From positions 1 to 9,516 of the forward strand of contig JARIGY010000015.1 of the NCBI GenBank assembly GCA_029288535.1: a DNA stretch of 9,516 nucleotides, in the 5' to 3' direction. Below are positions 1 through 5,346 of the stretch, one piece after another. The notes below the pieces were generated by a model. The model ran no database searches, was not told the origin of the DNA, and saw nothing but the letters and a program-made list of their open reading frames with translations. Made by a program: the position numbers and the translations under genes. Source of the stretch: Candidatus Tayloriibacteriota bacterium (lineage in GTDB: Bacteria > Patescibacteriota > Minisyncoccia > Phycocordibacterales > JAKAEA01). Each line of letters opens with the position of its first letter. Within the stretch, counting starts at the first letter, position 1.

Positions 1-146
1 ATGCAAGACACTCCTGCAATGAAAAACCCAAATCCTGCCGGCATCCGCCATATCGGATAATGACCATGGCGAGAAGGCAAAATGAAAAAAATACCAATAG
101 CGATCACGATCAGCCCCTTGATGACGAGCCATGAATGTACTGACAT
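1..146 (-). CDS. Small membrane protein, 3' end outside the window (partial)
   Basis: The reading frame starts at an ATG at 146-144 on the minus strand and stays open to the window edge, giving the first 48 residues (begins MSVHSWLVIKGLIVIAIGIF). A Shine-Dalgarno GGAGG at 155-159, eight bases before the ATG, fixes the start. Residues 6-24 form a strongly hydrophobic segment, then a short polar stretch (SRHGHYPIWRMP) and a second hydrophobic stretch from about 37 on, so at least two membrane helices are likely. The family cannot be recognised from this fragment. A promoter at 191-219 precedes it, so it is transcribed separately from the upstream 148-residue gene, which has its own terminator. 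Confidence 0.7.
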   Translation of the reverse strand, partial: MSVHSWLVIKGLIVIAIGIFFILPSRHGHYPIWRMPAGFGFFIAGVSC

Positions 147-190
147 CTCTAGATCCTCCAGGTTAATTGTTGGAAAAAGATACTACTGAT

Positions 191-219
191 AAATTACAAT
201 GGAGTCTATTTTTAGTCAA
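191..219 (-). promoter_or_regulatory. Sigma70-type promoter for the partial membrane protein gene
   Basis: On the minus strand a -35 TTGACT (214-219) is followed after 17 bases by a -10-like TAATTT (191-196). The predicted start near 184 gives a leader of about 38 bases containing the GGAGG ribosome site. The same TTGACTAAA core precedes the MFS gene. Confidence 0.5.
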
Positions 220-263
220 TGAAGCGGGACACCACGGAGACCGTTAGGACTTAGTATAAAAAT
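211..263. repeat. Copy 1 of a ~53-bp promoter/tag repeat
   Basis: This block runs TTTAGTCAAT, then GCGGG-CACC, GAG, GTTAGGAC and TATAAA in the same order and spacing as 3768-3820, with roughly three-quarters identity and one single-base offset. It contains the -35 of the leftward promoter and a variant (GTTAGGAC, 243-250) of the intergenic tag. The two copies precede unrelated genes, so this is repeated regulatory or boundary DNA rather than gene homology. Confidence 0.55.
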
Positions 264-266
264 AAA

Positions 267-298
267 ACCGCACTCTCGGCCGAAGCCAAGAGTGCGGT
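267..298 (-). terminator. Rho-independent terminator of the zinc-ribbon/148-residue operon
   Basis: A perfect 10-bp stem, ACCGCACTCT (267-276) with AGAGTGCGGT (289-298), encloses a 12-base loop. On the minus strand it is followed by a T-rich tail (TTTTATTTTTATA). It lies 10 bases past the stop codon at 309. Confidence 0.85.
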
Positions 299-308
299 AT
301 AGTGCGCT

Positions 309-755
309 TTACCTCCGGAATTGAAAGAGATGGTGTTTATATGAGACGAGGCGGTCACGGGGAATCCCATGGATTCTCAGCGCTTTCTCAGTGGGTTCCA
401 CATCTTCCCAACAGTCCCCTGTCAGATTTCGACGAACCCAGGCTTGTGGCATATCACCTGGGATAACGGCATCCGGCGGGCAGCTGTATAGCAGAAAGAA
501 CTTGTTGGGATCGAGAGACATCTTCTTGACGGCATTCCACATAGCCATCAGCGCAGCCCCAGATGTTGGACCGCCCTCAAGCGCAATGTCATTCGACCAA
601 CTGTTGACTTCGAGCGAACTCAGGACAACTGGACCGAGTTCTACATACCAGATACGGGAGTCGTTCTGATTGTCGCGGTAAAAAGTGTCTCGGAATTTCA
701 GACTTGTACGCCAGCTCACTTTCATAAGCTCCACCATGATCTGGTTGGCATTCAT
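309..755 (-). CDS. Unknown protein, 148 residues, translationally coupled
   Basis: I do not recognise this protein. The frame can be extended upstream, but the start at 755 (MNANQIMVELMKVSW) is preferred: a strong GGAGG lies just before it, and its ATG shares one base with the TGA of the zinc-ribbon gene (TGATG), a classic coupling arrangement. The product is soluble, rich in Trp and aromatic residues, with no signal peptide or membrane helix. Notable segments are WYVELGPVVLSSLEVNSW near the middle and a basic C-terminus (YKHHLFQFRR). Together with the zinc-ribbon gene it forms a two-gene operon ended by the stem-loop at 267-298. Its function is open; the coupling suggests equal amounts of the two products and perhaps a complex, which is inference. 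Confidence 0.75.
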   Translation of the reverse strand: MNANQIMVELMKVSWRTSLKFRDTFYRDNQNDSRIWYVELGPVVLSSLEVNSWSNDIALEGGPTSGAALMAMWNAVKKMSLDPNKFFLLYSCPPDAVIPGDMPQAWVRRNLTGDCWEDVEPTEKALRIHGIPRDRLVSYKHHLFQFRR

Positions 756-1009
756 CACTCTGCCTCCTTTCCGACAAGATCCATAAGCTTGGTCGAGTCG
801 ACTGGCATATCGACCTTCTTCCCGTGAACCGGGCATTCTGTATTGATCGACAGCGGCTTACCGACACGGATCATTCCAAAACAAATCCGAACGTGCCGAC
901 AAATACATTTTGGGTCTGGTTTTCCCAAACCCAAGCATTGCGGACACGAAGTGAAATTGCCGGCATCCGAATACTTACTCCCGCATGCGGAGCATTGAAA
1001 AGTCGGCAT
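755..1009 (-). CDS. Zinc-ribbon-like small protein, 84 residues
   Basis: A small soluble protein beginning MPTFQCSACGSKY. Two CxxC knuckles (C6/C9 and C22/C25) with a 12-residue spacer form a typical zinc ribbon. A second cluster of possible ligands follows: C35, C37, H39, C43, C59 and H62 (ECPVHG), so it may bind more than one metal ion. A Shine-Dalgarno AGAAGGAG lies about eight bases before the ATG. The gene overlaps the next one by one base. Such ribbons often mediate protein or nucleic-acid contact, but no family or catalytic role can be assigned. A promoter at 1065-1092 lies upstream, and no terminator separates it from the reductase gene before it, so read-through is also possible. Confidence 0.78.
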   Translation of the reverse strand: MPTFQCSACGSKYSDAGNFTSCPQCLGLGKPDPKCICRHVRICFGMIRVGKPLSINTECPVHGKKVDMPVDSTKLMDLVGKEAE

Positions 1010-1064
1010 ATGAAAAACTCCTTCTGGCTTTCGCCGTTGAGGTTTACAATTCTGTTCTAAGGAG

Positions 1065-1092
1065 ATAGTACATTAAATATTTTTGAGTGCAA
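1065..1092 (-). promoter_or_regulatory. Promoter of the zinc-ribbon operon
   Basis: On the minus strand TTGCAC (1087-1092), a 16-base spacer and TACTAT (1065-1070). The predicted start near 1058 gives a leader of about 49 bases that includes a small GGC-GAAA-GCC hairpin just before the Shine-Dalgarno. The string TGTACTATCTCC around the -10 is identical to that of the rpsT promoter. Confidence 0.6.
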
Positions 1093-1118
1093 GAATCCGG
1101 TTCGAACGCAGAAGCTTA

Positions 1119-1673
1119 TTATTTTCTAACTTCATATTTCAAGACAACTCCCCCATTTGGAAGCGTTTGCGATTCGACAAGCTTAAGATTTTGTCTATTG
1201 AGTTCGTCGCCGAAAAGCTTTCTTCCTTTACCCAGGATAACCGGAGCAACGCACAAGCGGATTTCATCAAAGAGCCCAGCATTCATGAGCGACTGAGAAA
1301 GAATGGCGCTTCCAAACACATACATATCTTTGCCATCTTCATTTTTCAATGTCTGAATTCCGGATACCGCGTCTTTTACAATGATCGTATTATTCCAATC
1401 CGCTTTTTCTCGCGTTGTTGAACAGACCGCTTTTTTAATGCTATTCATAAGATCGGTAACTCCCCCTTCTTCCCCGGCACTCTGCCAATACTTAGCCATG
1501 CCTGTATAGGTATTCTCGCCGAAGACAAGCATGCCGGCAGTTCGCAGCTGCCCAAGAATCAGCGCTTCCAGCTCCGGTCCCCATACAAGTTCATGGAACG
1601 ATAAATCCCATGGCCTTTCTCCCTCGAAACATCCGTCTAGCGTTATCACATTCCACATTATAAGTTTTCTCAT
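1119..1673 (-). CDS. Dihydrofolate reductase-fold protein (RibD C-terminal domain family), 184 residues
   Basis: The sequence has the order of motifs seen in RibD-C/DHFR-like reductases (Pfam RibD_C): an N-terminal strand with VITLDG (9-14), LVFGENTYTGM (49-59), and the C-terminal nucleotide-binding block MYVFGSAILSQSL followed by FDEIRLCVAPVILGKGRKLF (117-154). Members are predicted NAD(P)H-dependent reductases of pterin- or riboflavin-like substrates; the actual substrate is unknown and many are stand-alone genes spread by horizontal transfer. An upstream in-frame ATG at 1733 exists, but the start at 1673 (MRKLIMWNVI) matches the family N-terminus and lies one base after the predicted transcription start, so the mRNA should be leaderless. 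No Shine-Dalgarno is seen. It stands alone behind its own promoter, with no clear terminator after it. Confidence 0.85.
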   Translation of the reverse strand: MRKLIMWNVITLDGCFEGERPWDLSFHELVWGPELEALILGQLRTAGMLVFGENTYTGMAKYWQSAGEEGGVTDLMNSIKKAVCSTTREKADWNNTIIVKDAVSGIQTLKNEDGKDMYVFGSAILSQSLMNAGLFDEIRLCVAPVILGKGRKLFGDELNRQNLKLVESQTLPNGGVVLKYEVRK

Positions 1674-1680
1674 ACGGATT

Positions 1681-1708
1681 ATTGTAACAAAAAACAGCTC
1701 ATTGTCAT
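1681..1708 (-). promoter_or_regulatory. Promoter of the reductase gene (extended -10)
   Basis: On the minus strand ATGACA (1703-1708), a 16-base spacer and TGT-TACAAT with the hexamer at 1681-1686. Seven bases separate the hexamer from the ATG, placing +1 at 1674, one base before the start codon. The -35 begins four bases after the GTTCTAAC tag. Confidence 0.6.
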
Positions 1709-1712
1709 GGCT

Positions 1713-1740
1713 GTTAGAACTTTTTACGGGCAATAAAAAA
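1713..1740. repeat. Intergenic tag plus terminator linker, copy A
   Basis: On the plus strand GTTAGAAC is followed by TTTTTACGGGCAATAAAAAA and then directly by the terminator stem. The same unit occurs at 2345-2373 and 5241-5267 with only a few differences. A second partial tag, TTTAGAACTTT, lies on the other side of the terminator at 1763-1773, so here the stem-loop is flanked by direct repeats. Confidence 0.7.
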
Positions 1741-1765
1741 CCACCGGCAGGGACACCGGTGGTTT
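1738..1765 (-). terminator. Rho-independent terminator of the 148-residue gene at 1793-2239
   Basis: A perfect 10-bp stem AAACCACCGG/CCGGTGGTTT with an 8-base loop, followed on the minus strand by TTTTTTATTG. It begins 27 bases after the stop codon. Confidence 0.9.
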
Positions 1766-1792
1766 AGAACTTTGATTCGCGCGCTCGATCAG

Positions 1793-2239
1793 TTACAGAA
1801 CATGGCGAAGCAGTTGCAACATAACGAGACCAGGCCCCTCTGAACCAGGCTTCAGGATAACGACCTTGCCGTCTTGACGAATTCCGATGTCGCCCGCCGG
1901 AATGTCATGAAATTCAGTCCGGACGGAAGCCCAGAAAAGCCGGTCAACCGCATCGTACTGATTGTCGAGCACCGCGTAACGCCTGAGCAACGACTCATGC
2001 TCGCGTTTTTTATCCTGATCTTCAGGGTTTGCGCGCAGATCGACATGGATGTGCTCATGCTCATTGAGGAGCTTGAGCAGACGCTTGTGCCAGACCGCGC
2101 GCAAAATGTAGAGTTGCAAGAGATCGGCATCCAGCTTGCCAACGACGGTTTCGCCCTCGTCAACAGGGATGAGCGGCGGCATCTCAGAGGATGGAACTTT
2201 CGACGATTCATCCAACAACAGCTTCAAGAAACGGGTCAT
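1793..2239 (-). CDS. Unknown protein, 148 residues, charged and helical
   Basis: Not recognised. The start MTRFLKLLLDESSKV is supported by CTGGAG about seven bases upstream. The middle (residues about 35-105) is dense in Leu, Arg, His, Glu and Asp (LLKLLNEHEHIHVDLRANPE, KKREHESLLRRY) and looks like amphipathic helices. The C-terminal part, with IPAGDIGIRQDGKVVIL, looks like a short beta segment. No membrane helix, signal peptide or cysteine motif is present. It is a single-gene unit with a palindromic promoter region upstream and a strong terminator downstream. Overlapping frames on the same and opposite strands are open for over 100 codons but lack a ribosome site and give low-complexity proteins. 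Confidence 0.7.
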   Translation of the reverse strand: MTRFLKLLLDESSKVPSSEMPPLIPVDEGETVVGKLDADLLQLYILRAVWHKRLLKLLNEHEHIHVDLRANPEDQDKKREHESLLRRYAVLDNQYDAVDRLFWASVRTEFHDIPAGDIGIRQDGKVVILKPGSEGPGLVMLQLLRHVL

Positions 2240-2304
2240 AACGTGCTCCAGAAAATGGACACATGATCTTTGAGGTCACGAACGCGACCTTCCGCATAGA
2301 TATG

Positions 2305-2328
2305 TAACATATAATGATTTACATGTTA
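2305..2328. promoter_or_regulatory. Inverted repeat in the promoter region of the 1793-2239 gene
   Basis: TAACAT (2305-2310) and ATGTTA (2323-2328) are perfect inverted arms 12 bases apart, in an AT-rich stretch 66-90 bases before the start codon. A -35-like TTAACA on the minus strand (2324-2329) overlaps one arm, so an operator is possible. No convincing -10 could be fixed. Confidence 0.4.
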
Positions 2329-2344
2329 ATAGATGCGAAAGGCT

Positions 2345-2373
2345 GTTAGAACTTTTTTACATGCAATAAAAAA
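2345..2373. repeat. Intergenic tag plus terminator linker, copy B
   Basis: GTTAGAAC (2345-2352), then a run of T, ACATGCAATAAAAAA and the terminator stem. It matches copy A closely, including the preceding GGCT, although the adjoining stem-loop sequence differs completely. Confidence 0.7.
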
Positions 2374-2401
2374 GCGATACCAATGTATCGGTACCGCTTT
2401 T
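2370..2401 (-). terminator. Rho-independent terminator of the MFS gene
   Basis: The stem AAAAGCGATACC (2370-2381) pairs with GGTACCGCTTTT (2390-2401), with one G-U pair on the minus-strand RNA and an 8-base loop, followed by TTTTTTATTG. It starts three bases after the stop codon region of the transporter. Confidence 0.88.
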
Positions 2402-2403
2402 GA

Positions 2404-3693
2404 TCAAACCAGAGAGCTTTTTTCCTTTAAATCTTGATGGATTCGGGGAAACCAGGCTTTATTCTTTCTGAGAAGAAACATGACAAAGCCAATAATCATA
2501 ACCGCCGTTGCGTTGACCTCAATAGCAATCGGACTGCCAAAACGCTGCGCCAAGCTGCCGATCACAACATTTCCAAGACCCATGCAGCCAAAGAACATCA
2601 AACTGTTTATCCCCATGACACGGCCAAGGAACCGTTTGTCACTCACCTTCTGAATAGCTGCCTGATTCGTGGTCTGAGATACAGTCAGAGCGGTACCAGA
2701 AATGAAGAGAAAGACAAACGCCGCAATCAGGTTTCGACTCAAAGCAAATGCATAAAGCCCGAAACCGATAACGAAACACCCGAGGATGATGATCCACCGG
2801 AGATGCAACTTATTTTCCTTTTTTGACGTGGCGCTTACGAACACCGCTCCCGCCACCGCCCCCAACCCGAGACCGGAAGACAGAAGTCCCAACGTCTTAG
2901 GTCCGCCGTTGAAAATTTCACCTGCCATGGCCGGAAACAGCGAACGGTAACAGAATCCGCACATAAGAATCAATGATCCTGCAAATGTCAGAAGACAGAT
3001 CGTCGGGTTAGTGAATGTATACCCAAACCCTTCCTTGAGCATTCTGAAAGGATGAGGATAGACAACGATCAAACGCTCCTTGAAATTCATGAGTAAGAGC
3101 GCGGTCAGGAGCGCCGGAAATGTCAATCCGTTAATCAAGAACGCTCCCGCAGTGCCAAATGCCGCAATGCAAAGACCGGCAGCCATCGGACCGACAAAAA
3201 GAGCTACCGTGACGAGCGTCGTATTGAGAGCCACTGCCGAATTCATGTTTTCATCGGTAGCAAGCTCTCGCACGAATGTCCGGCGAGCTGGAGCATCGAC
3301 GGCATTAATGAGACCCAAAAGACACGCGAGGATGTTGACGAGAAGCAAAGTTGTGTGATGAGTATACACCGCTCCTGCCAAGACAAAAGCTTGGATCATG
3401 CCGAGAACGTTTGTCACGAACAACACTTTGCGCTTATCGAAGCGATCAATAATGATCCCTCCGAAAGGTGCCAGCAAAGCCGTTGCTCCCAAGTAGAGCC
3501 CGGCATTTACACCAAGCCAGAACTTGGAATTGGTCAGTTCTTTCACAAGCCAGCCCTGAGCCACGTTTTGCATCCATGTTCCTGCGAGAGAAATGACTTG
3601 ACCGAAAAAGTAGAGGCAGAAATTCCTTTCTTCAAAAGCAGGCAGCAGGCCGATCAGTTTCGAACGCAAGAGAGACACATGAGAACCTTTCAT
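2404..3693 (-). CDS. Major facilitator superfamily exporter (MFS_3/EntS-like), 429 residues
   Basis: A full-length polytopic membrane protein with about 12 predicted helices. The N-terminal block FGQVISLAGTWMQNVAQGWL (30-49) and the loop 2-3 motif GGIIIDRFDKRKV (78-90) are typical of the MFS_3 group, which includes the enterobactin exporter EntS and many uncharacterised drug or metabolite exporters that are driven by the proton gradient. Residues about 134-148 (DAPARRTFVRELA) fit the conserved segment after helix 4. The C-terminal tail is short and basic. The start MKGSHVSLLR has a GAGGGAG ribosome site about ten bases upstream and a leader of roughly 50 bases. It stands alone, divergent from dinD, with its own promoter and terminator. 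The substrate cannot be told from the sequence. Confidence 0.9.
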   Translation of the reverse strand: MKGSHVSLLRSKLIGLLPAFEERNFCLYFFGQVISLAGTWMQNVAQGWLVKELTNSKFWLGVNAGLYLGATALLAPFGGIIIDRFDKRKVLFVTNVLGMIQAFVLAGAVYTHHTTLLLVNILACLLGLINAVDAPARRTFVRELATDENMNSAVALNTTLVTVALFVGPMAAGLCIAAFGTAGAFLINGLTFPALLTALLLMNFKERLIVVYPHPFRMLKEGFGYTFTNPTICLLTFAGSLILMCGFCYRSLFPAMAGEIFNGGPKTLGLLSSGLGLGAVAGAVFVSATSKKENKLHLRWIIILGCFVIGFGLYAFALSRNLIAAFVFLFISGTALTVSQTTNQAAIQKVSDKRFLGRVMGINSLMFFGCMGLGNVVIGSLAQRFGSPIAIEVNATAVMIIGFVMFLLRKNKAWFPRIHQDLKEKSSLV

Positions 3694-3747
3694 CGCAACG
3701 CTCCCTCAAAAAATGTGGATGTGAATGTACTTTGATAACTGAAAAGT

Positions 3748-3776
3748 ATTATGTATTAAAATCGATATTTAGTCAA
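3748..3776 (-). promoter_or_regulatory. Promoter of the MFS gene
   Basis: On the minus strand TTGACT (3771-3776), a 17-base spacer and CATAAT (3748-3753). It lies inside the right-hand copy of the 53-bp repeat and its flank. Confidence 0.7.
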
Positions 3777-3820
3777 TATTGGCGGGCCACCGTTGAGGCT
3801 GTTAGAACCTATTATAAATT
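3768..3820. repeat. Copy 2 of the ~53-bp promoter/tag repeat
   Basis: It matches 211-263 in order and spacing of all blocks: TTTAGTCAAT, GCGGG-CACC, GAG, GTTAGAAC (tag at 3801-3808) and TATAAA. Here the tag is not followed by a stem-loop, because the neighbour to the right, dinD, is on the opposite strand. Confidence 0.55.
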
Positions 3821-3889
3821 TCAAATCACCTGTCATGATGCGTTCCACCATAAATAATATCTATCTGTCCAATAAAAAATTTGTTAATA

Positions 3890-3895
3890 TACAAT
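3890..3895 (+). promoter_or_regulatory. -10 element of dinD (near-leaderless)
   Basis: TACAAT ends seven bases before the ATG at 3903, so the predicted +1 is one base before the start codon. A weak -35 candidate TGTCCA (3866-3871) has an 18-base spacer. No Shine-Dalgarno and no obvious LexA-type palindrome is seen. Confidence 0.5.
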
Positions 3896-3902
3896 CACAA
3901 TT

Positions 3903-4742
3903 ATGGGAGAAAATTCAGAACTTCATAAAGGATTTGAAAAAATAATGCGTGTATCAAAAAAAGGTACGCAGTATTGGGAAGCACGAGAATTAATGCCGCT
4001 CTTGGGCTATAAAACTTGGGAGAGTTTTGAAAATGTAGTAAATAAAGCAAAAAAGGCTTGTGAAAATAGTGGGAATGCTATTTACGATCACTTTCGTGAC
4101 GTCACGAAGGTGATCACCGCAGGTAAAGGAGCCAGTCATTCGATTAGCGATATTCTATTGGATAGATATGCAGCTTACCTGGTTGCGCAAAACGGCTCAA
4201 GTAACAAAGAAGAAATCGCTGCTGCACAAACTTATTTTGCTCTTCAGACTAGAAAGCAAGAAGTGCTGGAGCAAAGACTGAACGAGGATAAGCGATTGGA
4301 GGAAAGAAATAGACTTACCGGTGTTGAAAATACAATCCGTTCGACTGTTTATCAGCGTGGAGTAACTCAACCTGTCGAATTTGCCGCTTTTAAGGACGCA
4401 CACATAAAAGCACTCTATAATGGAAAAACAACTAAGGAATTAAAGAAATATCGAAAGATACCCGACAGTAGAGCCTTAGCTGATTTTGACACAGTTATTG
4501 AACTTGCTGCTAAGTCACTCTCCTTAGCTATGACCGATAAAAATATAAATGTCAAAAATCTTCAAGGACGCTATTATCTTGAAAAAGAAGTAATAGAAAA
4601 CACAATAGCAACTAGGAAAGCGCTACTTCAGAGAGGAATAACGCCTGAAAAATTAAAGGCGGAAGAAGATATAAAGAAAATTGAAAAAAGGAGAAAGGAT
4701 GAAGCAAAGAAACTTAATGCTGGAAAAGAAAAACTCGAATAA
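3903..4742 (+). CDS. dinD: DNA-damage-inducible protein D (DinD), 279 residues
   Basis: Length and sequence fit the DinD family (about 275 residues in E. coli). The N-terminal BRO-N-like region holds the family signatures YWEARELMPLLGYKTWESF (24-42), HFRDVTKVI (63-71), LLDRYAAYLVAQNG (85-98) and AAAQTYFALQTRKQE (106-120). The C-terminal third is Lys/Glu-rich and probably coiled coil (from about 250). E. coli DinD belongs to the SOS response and acts on RecA filaments; whether that holds here is unknown. The gene is the only plus-strand gene in the left 5.8 kb, is clearly more AT-rich than its neighbours, and ends in its own terminator, all consistent with recent transfer. Initiation appears nearly leaderless. 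Confidence 0.93.
   Translation: MGENSELHKGFEKIMRVSKKGTQYWEARELMPLLGYKTWESFENVVNKAKKACENSGNAIYDHFRDVTKVITAGKGASHSISDILLDRYAAYLVAQNGSSNKEEIAAAQTYFALQTRKQEVLEQRLNEDKRLEERNRLTGVENTIRSTVYQRGVTQPVEFAAFKDAHIKALYNGKTTKELKKYRKIPDSRALADFDTVIELAAKSLSLAMTDKNINVKNLQGRYYLEKEVIENTIATRKALLQRGITPEKLKAEEDIKKIEKRRKDEAKKLNAGKEKLE
4086..4115. repeat. 30-bp near-perfect palindrome inside dinD
   Basis: GATCACTTTCGTGAC (4086-4100) is followed immediately by GTCACGAAGGTGATC (4101-4115). The 15-base arms pair at every position but one, and that one is a G-U pair in mRNA. It covers codons for YDHFRDVTKVIT, a conserved DinD segment. Confidence 0.85.
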
Positions 4743-4772
4743 GTAAAAACAATATAAATTTTAAATAACAAG

Positions 4773-4804
4773 AAAAACAGCCTTTGCTTAAGGCTGTTTT
4801 TCTT
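4773..4804 (+). terminator. Rho-independent terminator of dinD
   Basis: The stem AAAAACAGCCTT (4773-4784) pairs with AAGGCTGTTTTT (4790-4801) around a 5-base loop, followed by CTT, about 30 bases after the dinD stop. The A-rich left arm means it may also act for minus-strand transcripts. Confidence 0.88.
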
Positions 4805-4888
4805 GGCGGGAGTGGTTTGATGCGTTTAGAATTGTTGATTGGAAGGAAGTAAAGTAAGATTTAATTGGAATGAGCTTTGTATAAAAAA

Positions 4889-4911
4889 TCCACAACCTTT
4901 TGAGCTGTGGA
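4889..4911 (-). terminator. Rho-independent terminator of the 68-residue gene
   Basis: On the minus strand TCCACAGCT and GGTTGTGGA form a 9-bp stem (two G-U pairs) around CAAAA, followed by TTTTTTATA (4881-4888). It lies about 33 bases past the stop at 4945. Confidence 0.82.
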
Positions 4912-4944
4912 CCTTGTCGTCGGTTTTGGTAGAGCGTTCCATTT

Positions 4945-5151
4945 TCAGAAACGGTTGATGCATCCGACTTCAGCACCAACGATTTGCTGGGAAAGGGCTG
5001 ACCAGTCTTGACCCCGACGGATGCGTGCCTCGTCCAGAAGTTTGCCTTCGTTCGCCTTATCAATGGCGTTGAAGACATCATCCACTTCGGTTGTAGGCAG
5101 AGCGTCCTTCAGAAACTCTTCGGCTGTTACATACTGTGGCGTTGTACTCAC
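4945..5151 (-). CDS. Unknown small acidic protein, 68 residues, GTG start
   Basis: Not recognised. The frame is open further upstream to an ATG at 5241, but that start would place the promoter and ribosome site inside the gene. The GTG at 5151 is preferred: AAAGGAGAAGAG lies seven bases before it, and the protein then begins (M)STTPQYVTAEEFLKDALP. The product is soluble and acidic, with predicted helices around residues 10-30 (EEFLKDALPTTEVDDVFNAI) and 30-60, and a short Cys-containing end (GCINRF). It could be a small regulator or antitoxin-like protein, but no partner gene lies next to it and no DNA-binding motif is evident. It has its own promoter and terminator. Confidence 0.65.
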   Translation of the reverse strand: MSTTPQYVTAEEFLKDALPTTEVDDVFNAIDKANEGKLLDEARIRRGQDWSALSQQIVGAEVGCINRF

Positions 5152-5190
5152 AACTCTTCTCCTTTCGGCTTGAGAACTCGGCTGAGCTCT

Positions 5191-5218
5191 ATAATAACGG
5201 ACATATAAATAAAGTAAA
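5191..5218 (-). promoter_or_regulatory. Promoter of the 68-residue gene
   Basis: On the minus strand TTTACT (5213-5218), a 16-base spacer and TATTAT (5191-5196), giving a leader of about 34 bases that contains the Shine-Dalgarno. Confidence 0.5.
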
Positions 5219-5223
5219 ACTTT

Positions 5224-5252
5224 AAAAGTTCTGAAGTTCATTTAGAACTTTT
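5224..5252. promoter_or_regulatory. Inverted repeat just upstream of the 68-residue gene promoter
   Basis: AAAAGTTCT (5224-5232) and AGAACTTTT (5244-5252) are perfect 9-base inverted arms separated by 11 bases. One arm is the intergenic tag, and the other ends just before the -35, so it may be an operator or a folded boundary site. Confidence 0.5.
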
Positions 5253-5267
5253 TACGAGCAATAAAAA
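5241..5267. repeat. Intergenic tag plus terminator linker, copy C
   Basis: TTTAGAAC (5241-5248), TTTTTACGAGCAATAAAAAA and then the terminator stem. The linker differs from copy A at a single position. Confidence 0.7.
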
Positions 5268-5296
5268 ATGTCCCAATGATTTCTCACCAGGACATT
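5267..5296 (-). terminator. Rho-independent terminator of the 148-residue gene at 5347-5793
   Basis: AATGTCC (5267-5273) pairs with GGACATT (5290-5296). On the minus-strand RNA six further pairs (three of them G-U) extend the stem to a GAAA tetraloop. TTTTTTATTG follows. It lies 50 bases past the stop. Confidence 0.82.
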
Positions 5297-5346
5297 AGTC
5301 TCTTCACACCAAGGACCGCACTCATAGGTAGTCACAGAGTTCATTG

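Noticed and set aside
1852..2266. Frames of 119 and 130 codons overlapping the 1793-2239 gene.
   Set aside because: Neither has a ribosome site; one is Ser/Arg/Met low complexity. The chosen frame has a Shine-Dalgarno and sits correctly before the terminator.
211..5296. The intergenic tags could be integron attC sites, with GTTAGAAC as the R' box.
   Set aside because: The core needs GTTRRRY, but the tag has A instead of a pyrimidine at the last position, and no matching R''/L'' partner boxes lie at the right distance. No integrase is visible.
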